Assembly: GCF_049676595.1 (NCBI RefSeq)
Contig: NZ_CP187259.1
Span: forward strand, 3,410,001 to 3,474,000
Length of the DNA stretch: 64,000 nucleotides
DNA from: Methanocella_A sp049676595
GTDB lineage: Archaea; Halobacteriota; Methanocellia; Methanocellales; Methanocellaceae
Reading direction: 5' to 3'
This document shows, one piece after another, positions 16,848 through 23,803 of the stretch; within the stretch, counting starts at the first letter, position 1, and every line of letters starts with the position of its first letter. The translations under genes were made by a program, and so were the position numbers. The notes under the pieces are model-generated. The model made no database searches. It worked only from the letters and a program-made list of their open reading frames with translations, and was not told the origin of the DNA.

Positions 16848-17291
16848 CTACAGGGCTTTCTTCAGGTAAACCATGTCTGTCAGCCGAACCTCGCCGTCAA
16901 AAACCGGGTGGTCGTAATTATCGGTAAAGAAGTCTTTGACTCTGTGAGAGTAAGTGAAGCCGCAGCTCTCGTAGAACCGGATGATCCACGGGCTGTCTCC
17001 GGTGCCCACGATCATGGTCTCACAACTGCCCTTGTAGTGTTCCAGTATATGCCTGACAAGAAGGCTGGCATAGCCCTGCCCCTGGTACCTTTCGTAGGTT
17101 GCCAGGCTTTTTAGCTCGCACGTGGCCTCGTCTTCCCGGGTCACCACGCAGATGCTTTTCAGGTCGCCGTCATACAGGGCGAACATTTCGCCGCGGCCCA
17201 GGTATCGATCGATCATGCTCTCCTGCTCGTCCGCCAGCAGGAGCAAATCTAAAAACTGCTTCTTGTTTTCCCCGATCATCCGGACTTCCAT
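16848..17291 (-). CDS. GNAT-family N-acetyltransferase
   Basis: The 147-residue protein has the GNAT core: strand CELKSLATYERYQGQGYASLLVRHIL contains the acetyl-CoA pyrophosphate-binding pattern (Q-G-x-G-x-A/G) near residue 75. The later FYESCGF motif is typical of the fold. The ATG at 17291 is preferred to the GTG at 17303 because a GGTGG stretch precedes it at suitable distance. It lies 38 bp after the hydrogenase nuoB-like gene and may be cotranscribed. The substrate is unknown. Confidence 0.78.
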   Translation of the reverse strand: MEVRMIGENKKQFLDLLLLADEQESMIDRYLGRGEMFALYDGDLKSICVVTREDEATCELKSLATYERYQGQGYASLLVRHILEHYKGSCETMIVGTGDSPWIIRFYESCGFTYSHRVKDFFTDNYDHPVFDGEVRLTDMVYLKKAL

Positions 17292-17328
17292 GACTACCGC
17301 CACCGTGAGTCTTCCTGGCCAATTCAGG

Positions 17329-17736
17329 CTATTTCATGCGGAGCACTTTCATGATGCCCTCGATGATGGCTTCCGGCTTCGGCGGACATCCGGGGATCTT
17401 CACGTCCACCGGGATGATCTTGTCCACCGGCCCGGCGATGGAGTAGTTCTCGTCGTCGATGAAGACGCCGCAGGAGCAGCCGCACGCACCTATGGCTATG
17501 ACTCTCTTGGGCTCTGGAGTCTGGGCGTACACCCTTTCCAGGAACGGCTTTGTATGCAGAGGAACGGGGCCGGTGACCAGCAGCACGTCCGCATACCTGG
17601 GCGATGGCACCAGCCTGACGCCCAGCCGCTCTAAATCGTACCGGGGCCCCAGGCAGGCTACGAGCTCGATGTCGCAGCCCACGCAGCCTCCGGCATGGGC
17701 GTGGTAAACCCAGGGTGATCGTTTGATCATGTTCAT
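17329..17736 (-). CDS. Group 4 [NiFe]-hydrogenase small (NuoB-like) subunit
   Basis: The 135-residue protein carries the ligands of the proximal [4Fe-4S] cluster: GGCVGCDIE near residue 17, GACGCSCG near 84 and PGCPPKPE near 114. GGCxGCDIE is the form typical of Ech, Mbh and Hyc small subunits. It would sit on the cytoplasmic side against the NiFe subunit and the NuoH-like membrane subunit. It is the last structural gene of the operon and starts one base after the ferredoxin gene. Confidence 0.9.
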   Translation of the reverse strand: MNMIKRSPWVYHAHAGGCVGCDIELVACLGPRYDLERLGVRLVPSPRYADVLLVTGPVPLHTKPFLERVYAQTPEPKRVIAIGACGCSCGVFIDDENYSIAGPVDKIIPVDVKIPGCPPKPEAIIEGIMKVLRMK

Positions 17737-17737
17737 G

Positions 17738-18400
17738 TCAGATCCACTTCCTTGGGTGCGTGTCCCATATCAGGCTGTGCTTCTGCCTGCACTCGACGCA
17801 GGCGGTCAGGTATTTTTCCATGTCTTTCTCGATGATCTTAGCGGTGTCCGGCTGTAAGTTCGTGAGCGTGCGGTTGCGGACGGCCTGCAGGAACTTTTCC
17901 GTGACAGGCATGACTTCTCCGCAGACGCTGCACCGCTGTAGCTTCAGCGAAGTGTCGGTGGTCGGAGCAGGCTCGTTGCCGTAATGGGCGAGGTTCACTC
18001 TCTCCATGGACTCAGGAGCGCTGGCCTCCACCTTAGCGCGGATATCTTCTGCGAGGCCTGCTTTCGCGAGCTTTTCCTCTCTGGCCTGCGCCTCTTCCGG
18101 AGTCTTCGGCTCGAAGGTCAGGCTCAGCGCGTGCTCCGGGCAGGCGTCCGCGCACCTGCCGCAGAAGATGCAGTTATTGCCGTCGATGGTGACGGTGCGC
18201 TGCCCTTCCGCGTCGGTGAGCTTCGTGGCGCCGCTGGAGCACCGCTCGAAGCAGGCGCCGCAGCCGGTGCACTTCTCCTCGTCCCGGCGGGGCATGGCCC
18301 GGTAGGTCTCGGCCAGGAACCCGTAGTCCTCGTCGACCGTGACCGGCTTTTTGAACAAGTTGGCGATTAGCCCGGTGAATGCCGCAAACCTTCCCTTCAT
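17738..18400 (-). CDS. Hydrogenase NuoI-like ferredoxin subunit with C-terminal zinc-ribbon-like domain
   Basis: The 220-residue protein has two [4Fe-4S] motifs, CTGCGACFERC (about residues 44-54) and CIFCGRCADACP (about 77-88). A charged linker and a C-terminal region with CSVCGE and CVEC pairs could bind zinc or another cluster, as in HycF/HyfH-like proteins. A strong GGAGGT ribosome site decides the ATG at 18400; the frame extends further upstream inside the nuoH-like gene. The start overlaps the nuoH-like stop by 4 bp. It should wire electrons between the catalytic pair and an external carrier. Confidence 0.88.
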   Translation of the reverse strand: MKGRFAAFTGLIANLFKKPVTVDEDYGFLAETYRAMPRRDEEKCTGCGACFERCSSGATKLTDAEGQRTVTIDGNNCIFCGRCADACPEHALSLTFEPKTPEEAQAREEKLAKAGLAEDIRAKVEASAPESMERVNLAHYGNEPAPTTDTSLKLQRCSVCGEVMPVTEKFLQAVRNRTLTNLQPDTAKIIEKDMEKYLTACVECRQKHSLIWDTHPRKWI

Positions 18401-19338
18401 AGTACGAACCTCCATGCCACGGCCCAGCCGATGGCGATGATGCCGAGCGCGGTTGAAACTGTGAACAGCCACTTCGTGGCCTGGTCGATGCGGAACCGGG
18501 CGAACAGGGCGTTCACGATTCCGATCAATACGCTGACCACGAAGGCTCCGGCGAGGAACAGCGCCCACGAGGCCAGGCCCGGGAGCGCCCAGTCTTTGGG
18601 AGCCCAGAGGAACAGGTCCACGAACAAGGCGGACAGCGAGAACAGCATCAGCACCTTGGTGATCTCCAGGATGCCTAGCAGCTTGCCGCTGTACTCCGTA
18701 GTTAACCCGCCCACGATCTCCGAGTCTGCCTCGGCGATGTCGAAGGGCCGGACGTGGAGCTTCACCAGCATGGCGATGAAGAACGCCGCGGCCGCGAACG
18801 GATTGGAGAGCAGGTTCGGGCCCATCATGGCCTGGACCGAGAGCGTATCATAGGTGATGGCGAGGGCGAAGGTGCCCAGGATGAAGGGTATCTCGTTGGC
18901 CAGCATCAGCTCGATCTCTCTCACCCCGCCGATGGCGGCGAACAGGGATGCGCTGGCAGTGCCTCCGATGATGATGCACATGGTGACGCCGATGAGCAGG
19001 TAGAAGATGACGACGAGGCTGAACGAGTAGTCGAAAGCAAGGCCGGCCACCGGCACGAACAGGGTGAGCGCCAGCGCGAAGACCAGCGCGATGATCGGCC
19101 CGATCGTGAAGAAGGGCGTAGCTGTCGTGGGCAGGATAGTCTTCTTGCTCAGCAGCTTCAGGATGTCGTAGAGCGGCTGCAGCACTTTGGTGCGGTTGAT
19201 GTCGTGCCACGCCTTCGGCATCCAAATCAGCGGGCCCCGGCGGGACTGCACCCTGGCGAAGACCTTGCGCATGTTGAAGGCGAGGAAGATGCCGATGCTG
19301 AACGCGAGGAAAGGGTTGAGCCAGGACAGGTCGATCAT
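18397..19338 (-). CDS. Hydrogenase membrane (NuoH/EchB-like) subunit
   Basis: The 313-residue membrane protein has about eight helices. It has the NuoH hallmarks: RVQSRRGPLIWMP near residue 28 (R-x-Q-x-R-x-G-P) and the conserved loop RPFDIAEADSEIVGGLTTEYSG near 180-200, where the acidic residues lie on the proton path. It anchors the hydrophilic arm. Starts and stops overlap both neighbours (ATGA). It is the only large membrane subunit in the operon: no NuoL/M/N-like antiporter gene accompanies it. Confidence 0.92.
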   Translation of the reverse strand: MIDLSWLNPFLAFSIGIFLAFNMRKVFARVQSRRGPLIWMPKAWHDINRTKVLQPLYDILKLLSKKTILPTTATPFFTIGPIIALVFALALTLFVPVAGLAFDYSFSLVVIFYLLIGVTMCIIIGGTASASLFAAIGGVREIELMLANEIPFILGTFALAITYDTLSVQAMMGPNLLSNPFAAAAFFIAMLVKLHVRPFDIAEADSEIVGGLTTEYSGKLLGILEITKVLMLFSLSALFVDLFLWAPKDWALPGLASWALFLAGAFVVSVLIGIVNALFARFRIDQATKWLFTVSTALGIIAIGWAVAWRFVL

Positions 19339-20909
19339 GGCGTGCCATCCCCTTTTCTCTTCACTATGACTTTCGCGTCCTTGTGGACGGTGACCCGGTC
19401 GGTGCACGAGTAGCACGGGTCGATGCTGCCCATGATAGCCGGCACGTCAGCCACGTAAGAGCCGTGCAGCAGCCGGAGCATGATGTAGGCAGTCATGAAG
19501 GTCGGCACCCGGATGCGCACGAACTCCGGGGTGTTGGTCCCGTTCGAGGCCACGTGGTAGAGGAGTTCTCCCCGGGGCGGCTCGGTCTTGCCCAGCGCTT
19601 CGGCGCATGGCAGCTCGTGTAGCTGGGTGAGGATCTCCGGCGGAGCGGTCTTGAGCTTTTCCAGGCACTGCTCCACGATGCTGATCGAGACCAGCGCTTC
19701 CCGCATCTTGACTTCCACCCGGGCCAGGGAGTCGCACCCGTTCTCGGTGACGATGTCCCAGTCCAGGTTTTCGTAGAAAGCGTAAGGCGTGTTCTTCCGC
19801 ACGTCGAGGCGGCGGCCTGAGCCTCTGGCCGTGGGCCCGACTGCGCCGAGGCGCACGGCTTCTTCGGGGGGCAGCACGCCCACGTTCTTGAGGCGTCCTA
19901 TGAGCACGTCGTTGGAGAGCATCTCGTCGTACAGGAGCTGTACTCCCTTCTTCATCGAGGCGAGTTTTGCGTTGACAAAGTTCGACTGCGCGGGACTGAC
20001 GTCTCTCCTGACCCCGCCCAGCGTGACCATGCCGTGGGTTACCCGCTGGCCGGATACTAATTCCAGGCAGTCCTGGATGTCTTCCCTGATCCGCAGGAAC
20101 TGCATGAGCATGGTCTTGTAGCCTACCAGGTCGCCAAGGATGCCGATCGCCATCAGGTGGCTCTGAATACGCTCCATCTCGCACAACAAAGTTCTCAGGA
20201 TGTCAGCCCGCTTCGGGACGCTGACCTGGGCGATGTTTTCCACGGCCAGGCAGAAGGACATGGCGTGGTGAGCGTTGCACAGGCCGCACACTCTCTCTGC
20301 CAGGTAGATGTCCTTGTAGTAGTCCCTGCGCTCCATGAGCTTGATGATGCTGCGGTGATTAAATCCCAGCTTCAGGTCCGCCTTGCGGACGATCTCGTCC
20401 TCCACTGCCATCTTGAAGTAGTTGCTCTCGATGAAGGCCGGGTGGTAGGGGCCGTACGGCACCGTCGAGACCGGCATGGTGGTGATGTGGTCGCTCGCGT
20501 GGATGGACTGCGGCTTCTTTTCCTCCGGCGGGGCCACCTCGGTGTGCATCTGTTCCCAGTTGATGGGCAGCCACAGGTGGCGGGGGTCGGGGTGCTCCTC
20601 TGCCCTGACGCCCAGGAACTCGATCATCTCCCGCTCCGCCCAGTCAGCCTGCGGGGTCAGCGTCGTCACGGACTTCAGCACGGGGTTTTCCCGGTCCAGG
20701 AAGGTGCGCAGGATAGTGTGACGCCCGGGCTCCAGGTGGTCGAAGCCAAAGTAGTAGTCGACTCTGATGCCTTCGACGCCCTTGTCGACGCCCGTGGCGT
20801 AGATCATCCTGCCGCCGTCGGCGAGCAGGCTTCTGGCCGAGGCCCTCAGGTCATCCGGGCCGATCTCCAGGACCTGCAAACCGTTTGCGAGGCTATTTAT
20901 CTTTGACAC
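19335..20909 (-). CDS. Group 4 [NiFe]-hydrogenase large subunit, NuoC-NuoD fusion
   Basis: The 524-residue fusion has an N-terminal NuoC-like domain (about residues 35-130, with WAEREMIEFLGV and HPDPRHLWLP). The NuoD-like catalytic domain follows. Both nickel-binding motifs are present: RVCGLC with C208 and C211, and DPCYSCTDR with C499 and C502. It therefore should be a true hydrogenase and not a complex I-type subunit. The tail beyond the second motif (about 20 residues) fits a peptide removed during maturation. It starts with GTG inside the end of the preceding small gene (17-bp overlap). HycE/HyfG-like fusion is the closest known architecture. Confidence 0.92.
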   Translation of the reverse strand: MSKINSLANGLQVLEIGPDDLRASARSLLADGGRMIYATGVDKGVEGIRVDYYFGFDHLEPGRHTILRTFLDRENPVLKSVTTLTPQADWAEREMIEFLGVRAEEHPDPRHLWLPINWEQMHTEVAPPEEKKPQSIHASDHITTMPVSTVPYGPYHPAFIESNYFKMAVEDEIVRKADLKLGFNHRSIIKLMERRDYYKDIYLAERVCGLCNAHHAMSFCLAVENIAQVSVPKRADILRTLLCEMERIQSHLMAIGILGDLVGYKTMLMQFLRIREDIQDCLELVSGQRVTHGMVTLGGVRRDVSPAQSNFVNAKLASMKKGVQLLYDEMLSNDVLIGRLKNVGVLPPEEAVRLGAVGPTARGSGRRLDVRKNTPYAFYENLDWDIVTENGCDSLARVEVKMREALVSISIVEQCLEKLKTAPPEILTQLHELPCAEALGKTEPPRGELLYHVASNGTNTPEFVRIRVPTFMTAYIMLRLLHGSYVADVPAIMGSIDPCYSCTDRVTVHKDAKVIVKRKGDGTP

Positions 20910-21165
20910 CCCCGAAAGGCGCGTTGGGCGCGTAGGCCTCTTCAGAGTTCAGGTACATCTCGTCCGCCCCGCAGTTGAAGTTCTCCTCCACCCGGTGGTG
21001 CTCCGGGAAGAGGGAAGGGATGATCACCGAGAAGAACATGTAGAAGGAAACCAGCGAAGCCAGCTCGGCGAATAAGAATAACAGCGCCAGGTCGGTGCCG
21101 ACAAGCAGCGCTCCGATGACGCTCAGCGATAGGATGACCAGTGCGATCTTGAAGTAGGGTTTCAT
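20893..21165 (-). CDS. Small membrane subunit of the hydrogenase operon
   Basis: The 90-residue protein has two hydrophobic helices (about residues 5-23 and 26-50), followed by a soluble tail with RVEENFNCGADEMY. The NCGA segment vaguely recalls the C-terminal cysteine-glycine motif of NuoL/HyfB-like antiporter subunits or the NuoA loop, so it might be a remnant or functional stand-in. That is inference from a short motif. It overlaps the HdrB-like gene by 4 bp and the NuoCD-like gene by 17 bp, so it is clearly made with the complex. Confidence 0.7.
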   Translation of the reverse strand: MKPYFKIALVILSLSVIGALLVGTDLALLFLFAELASLVSFYMFFSVIIPSLFPEHHRVEENFNCGADEMYLNSEEAYAPNAPFGGVKDK

Positions 21166-22037
21166 TTCTTCGGGTTCTCCAGTTTTTCCATGAGCCTGTC
21201 AACCGGGGCAGTCCGCATGTAGCGCATGCCGAACTCGTCGGGCTTCAGGCCGAACGACGAGGCGATCAGCTCGCCGAGGTGGACCACCGGCACGTTGAAG
21301 TCGTAGCCGTCTTTTTTGCGGAGCGTCGAGATCACTCGCTCGAACTGGTCATAGCACCCGGCGCAGACCAGCACCAGCGCGTCGACGTCCGTTTCCTTTA
21401 TCCGGTCTAGCTTCTTCTTCGCCCGGTCGTAGGTGGCGAAGTCTTTGTCCGCCAGGTTCGCCTGCAGGCCGCAGCACATCTGCTCCAGCCCGTAGGGCAC
21501 GATCGTGACTCCCATTGCCTCCAGGATCTCGGTGAAGTACCGGACCAGCCTGCCGTCCGGGAAGATGCGCATGTGGCAGCCGGGGTGAATGGCGACGCGG
21601 AGGTTAAGCTTTTTGCCCTCTTTCCTGATCCGCTCCACTCCCACGTCCTCGTACAGGACCTCCAGGTAGTGCCGGATCCTCACGTTGCCCTGGTACGCTT
21701 TGCCGGCGGCCGCCAGGTAGCTGTTGACCTCTTCGAGGGCTTTCGGCTCCTCGTGGAGGACCTTGTTGGCCTCGTAGAGCGTCACGTAGCACCCGTTGCA
21801 GGAGACCATCACGTCCCGGCCCTGCTGCTCCGCCTGCAGCAGGTTGTAGGAGGCCAGTGTCAGCCAGACTCTCCGGTCGACCGAAATCCACACGCCGGCC
21901 CTGGGGCAGCAAGTCGACTTCTCCAGGTAGACGACATCGACGCCCATGCGGGGCATGCTTTTCATGATCGCCGCCTCGGCCCAGGGCATCTTGGCGGGCA
22001 TCACGCAGCCGAGGAAATGCGAGTATTTTGCGGTCAT
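21162..22037 (-). CDS. HdrB-like CCG-domain protein
   Basis: The 291-residue protein has two complete CCG domains. The first has C10, CC near 43 and CNGC near 79; the second has HPGCHMR, QMCCGLQ and VCAGC. This is the pattern that in HdrB binds the noncubane [4Fe-4S] clusters that reduce CoM-S-S-CoB. Some CCG proteins instead serve other thiol or lactate-type reactions. The frame is open to 22316, but the real start is the ATG at 22037, which overlaps the upstream gene stop (ATGA). Its coupling to a membrane hydrogenase suggests direct H2- or ferredoxin-linked disulfide chemistry. Confidence 0.88.
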   Translation of the reverse strand: MTAKYSHFLGCVMPAKMPWAEAAIMKSMPRMGVDVVYLEKSTCCPRAGVWISVDRRVWLTLASYNLLQAEQQGRDVMVSCNGCYVTLYEANKVLHEEPKALEEVNSYLAAAGKAYQGNVRIRHYLEVLYEDVGVERIRKEGKKLNLRVAIHPGCHMRIFPDGRLVRYFTEILEAMGVTIVPYGLEQMCCGLQANLADKDFATYDRAKKKLDRIKETDVDALVLVCAGCYDQFERVISTLRKKDGYDFNVPVVHLGELIASSFGLKPDEFGMRYMRTAPVDRLMEKLENPKK

Positions 22038-22306
22038 TTGTACCGGTACTCCATGCGGCCCAGGTCCAGGCCTACGGCTTTGTCCACGCCCATGGCCTTG
22101 ACGATCTTCCGGATATCCTCCACCGCTTCGGTGTACCTGTGGGCGGTCGGAGGTATCGGGTCCAGCCCGGCCTTCTCTCTTGCTTCCTTCAGCTCGTCCG
22201 TCACCGGGTAGAGCAGGCCTATGGAGAAGTGCCTGATGAGCTGGGGCTTGACGGTCGGCGGGAGCGGGATTTTTACCGCCTTTCGCCACGGGTATAGCTC
22301 GGTCAT
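22034..22306 (-). CDS. HdrC-like small protein lacking Fe-S cysteines
   Basis: The 90-residue protein has no cysteines. Its helical second half (ELKEAREKAGLDPIPPTAHRY, followed by TEAVEDIRKIVKAMGVD) resembles the C-terminal part of HdrC that packs against HdrB. It lies exactly where hdrC would, immediately before the hdrB-like gene and overlapping it by 4 bp. The adjacent four-cluster ferredoxin could supply the missing clusters. The HdrC relation is weakly supported; it may be a specific adaptor. Confidence 0.6.
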   Translation of the reverse strand: MTELYPWRKAVKIPLPPTVKPQLIRHFSIGLLYPVTDELKEAREKAGLDPIPPTAHRYTEAVEDIRKIVKAMGVDKAVGLDLGRMEYRYK

Positions 22307-22749
22307 CTGCTTTCAATCTCCTTGATCTTAGTGGCAGCGTCTTCTCTGGACATCACCTTGATCGCCTTTGGCGAGCAAACTTTGATGCACTCCGGGTCGC
22401 CCGCGCACATGTCGCACTTGACCATGATCTTCAGCCCTCTGCCGATGTGCGGGATGGAGATCGGGCACGCGTACATGCAGGACTTGCAGCCGATGCAGAG
22501 CATCTGATCGATGGTGACGAACCCCGTCTTCTCGTCCTTCTTGCACGCTCCCGTGGGGCAGGCAGCCGCGCACATCGGGTCCCTGCAGTGGTGGCAGTGC
22601 ACCCTGACAAAGCCCCCGCTGGGGTCTTCCAGGACCTTGCACATCGAGAGATTATAGTTGTACGTCCTGTACTTCTTAAAAGAACATGCGGTCATGCATT
22701 GCCTGCAGCCTGTGCACAATGCAGGATCGTGGATGATTATATCAGTCAT
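22303..22749 (-). CDS. Four-cluster ferredoxin (CooF/HycB-like)
   Basis: The 148-residue protein has four cysteine groups typical of the DmsB/HycB/CooF family: CTGCRQCMTAC (about residues 12-22), CHHCRDPMCAAACP (about 57-70), CIGCKSCMYACP (about 89-100) and CDMCAGDPECIKVC (about 113-126). These should hold four [4Fe-4S] clusters and carry electrons between the hydrogenase and the HdrB-like unit or a soluble donor. The ATG at 22749 was chosen because the family begins two residues before the first strand; the frame runs on to 22884 without family sequence. It is the first gene of the minus-strand operon. Confidence 0.88.
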   Translation of the reverse strand: MTDIIIHDPALCTGCRQCMTACSFKKYRTYNYNLSMCKVLEDPSGGFVRVHCHHCRDPMCAAACPTGACKKDEKTGFVTIDQMLCIGCKSCMYACPISIPHIGRGLKIMVKCDMCAGDPECIKVCSPKAIKVMSREDAATKIKEIESR

Positions 22750-23026
22750 AAGCTTCCCGGGATGGCTTCTTAACTTCTTATTTTCACCGCTGGCATCATA
22801 TATTTTCTCATGGGCCTGTTCCGCAGGCGGAATTAACGGCGTTAAGCCATGGGCATGCCTGCCTCCCTGGCGCCAGCACGCCAAAATAATTGAATTTTAC
22901 CATATCCGCCCCCAAAATCGTAATAATTTCTCCAACGGAGATATATTTATAAACTATAAGTAGTAACTATTCCTTCTAGCTATATCACTGGGGTATATAG
23001 TACAAATTGGGCGAGGGTCAATAGAG
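22750..23026. promoter_or_regulatory. Divergent promoter region between two hydrogenase operons
   Basis: The 277-bp region separates the minus-strand hydrogenase/HdrB operon from the plus-strand hydrogenase/Roadblock operon. A shared A/T-rich core with TATATTTATAAAC at about 22943-22955 can serve as TATA on either strand. A weak inverted repeat, CTATAT...ATATAG, at about 22979-22999 lies between the core and the plus-strand start and may be an operator. The minus-strand transcript would have a leader of about 165 nt, the plus-strand one about 50 nt. Confidence 0.5.
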
Positions 23027-23272
23027 ATGGTGAAGATACTTGTAGACAACAATGTATGCATCGGCTGCGGCCTGTGCGTACACGACTGCCCCATGAAGGT
23101 CTACGCGATCAAAGACGGGCGCTCCGTCGTCGTAAACCAGGACGACTGCATGCAGTGCCTGTCCTGTCACGAAATATGTCCGGCGAACGCGATCGAGCAC
23201 CAGGACATCTACCTTTCCAGAAGGCTGTACGTCGACCTTGAAGTTTGTTCAATGCTGAGGAGGTTCATTTAA
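23027..23272 (+). CDS. 2[4Fe-4S] ferredoxin
   Basis: The 81-residue protein has two cluster motifs: CIGCGLCVHDCP (about residues 10-21) and CMQCLSCHEICP (about 40-51). A short C-terminal tail with an extra cysteine follows. It heads the plus-strand operon and ends in TAATG, sharing one base with the next start. It is the likely electron partner of the hydrogenase encoded two genes downstream. Confidence 0.9.
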   Translation: MVKILVDNNVCIGCGLCVHDCPMKVYAIKDGRSVVVNQDDCMQCLSCHEICPANAIEHQDIYLSRRLYVDLEVCSMLRRFI

Positions 23273-23799
23273 TGACGCAGGCTGCGATCGTCAAGCCGGA
23301 GGAACTGCCCCTCCACTGCGACGGCAACATCACCGACTACGAAGAAGCGCTGCACGGGCTGATGGTGCTGAACGCAACCATCATCCGATCACTCGAAGAG
23401 ATCGCCAGAGGCGGCGCCAACGCCGTGGTCTACCGGGCCGGCATGAAGATGGGCCACGAGACCGCGAAGTACTTCCCCAAGACCGACGACGTGGAGAAGG
23501 CGCTGAAAGAGTTGTCCGAGATCCTGGGCAGACAGTACAACTTTGAGCTGTGGAAGCCCAAGGACAAGGACAGCTACATCATCACCGAGAACGGCGAGAC
23601 GTTCATCTACCTCGTCTTCCGGGACTGCATCGTCAGGCAGACGCTGCGCCGGGAAGGCATGTCTCAGAAAGGCCCCCTCTGCCAGAGCCTCTACGGCTAC
23701 ATGGTAGGCGCGGTCGAGGAGATCACGGGCAAGCGCGGCAAGCTGGAGATCGTCCACGTCGGGCCGAACACCTGCCTGAAAAAGCTGATTTTGAGGTGA
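23272..23799 (+). CDS. V4R-domain-like protein
   Basis: The 175-residue protein has a C-terminal segment in the style of the V4R (4-vinyl reductase) small-molecule-binding domain: CIVRQTLRREGM, LCQSLYGYMVGAVEEITG and HVGPNTCLKKL. Conserved-looking Cys and His residues lie in these three pieces and could bind a metal or cofactor. The ATG at 23272 overlaps the ferredoxin stop; earlier codons lie inside the ferredoxin gene. V4R proteins bind varied ligands, so a sensor, chaperone or assembly role for the hydrogenase are all possible. Confidence 0.65.
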   Translation: MTQAAIVKPEELPLHCDGNITDYEEALHGLMVLNATIIRSLEEIARGGANAVVYRAGMKMGHETAKYFPKTDDVEKALKELSEILGRQYNFELWKPKDKDSYIITENGETFIYLVFRDCIVRQTLRREGMSQKGPLCQSLYGYMVGAVEEITGKRGKLEIVHVGPNTCLKKLILR

Positions 23800-23803
23800 T
23801 CGC

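Noticed and set aside
19335..20909. Call as NADH-quinone or F420H2 dehydrogenase subunit CD
   Set aside because: Both nickel-binding CxxC pairs are intact (C208/C211 and C499/C502), which complex I-type subunits have lost.
22038..22316. Pro/Arg-rich N-terminal extension of the HdrB-like protein
   Set aside because: This part is the other frame of the 22034-22306 gene. The ATG at 22037 starts exactly at the first CCG domain.
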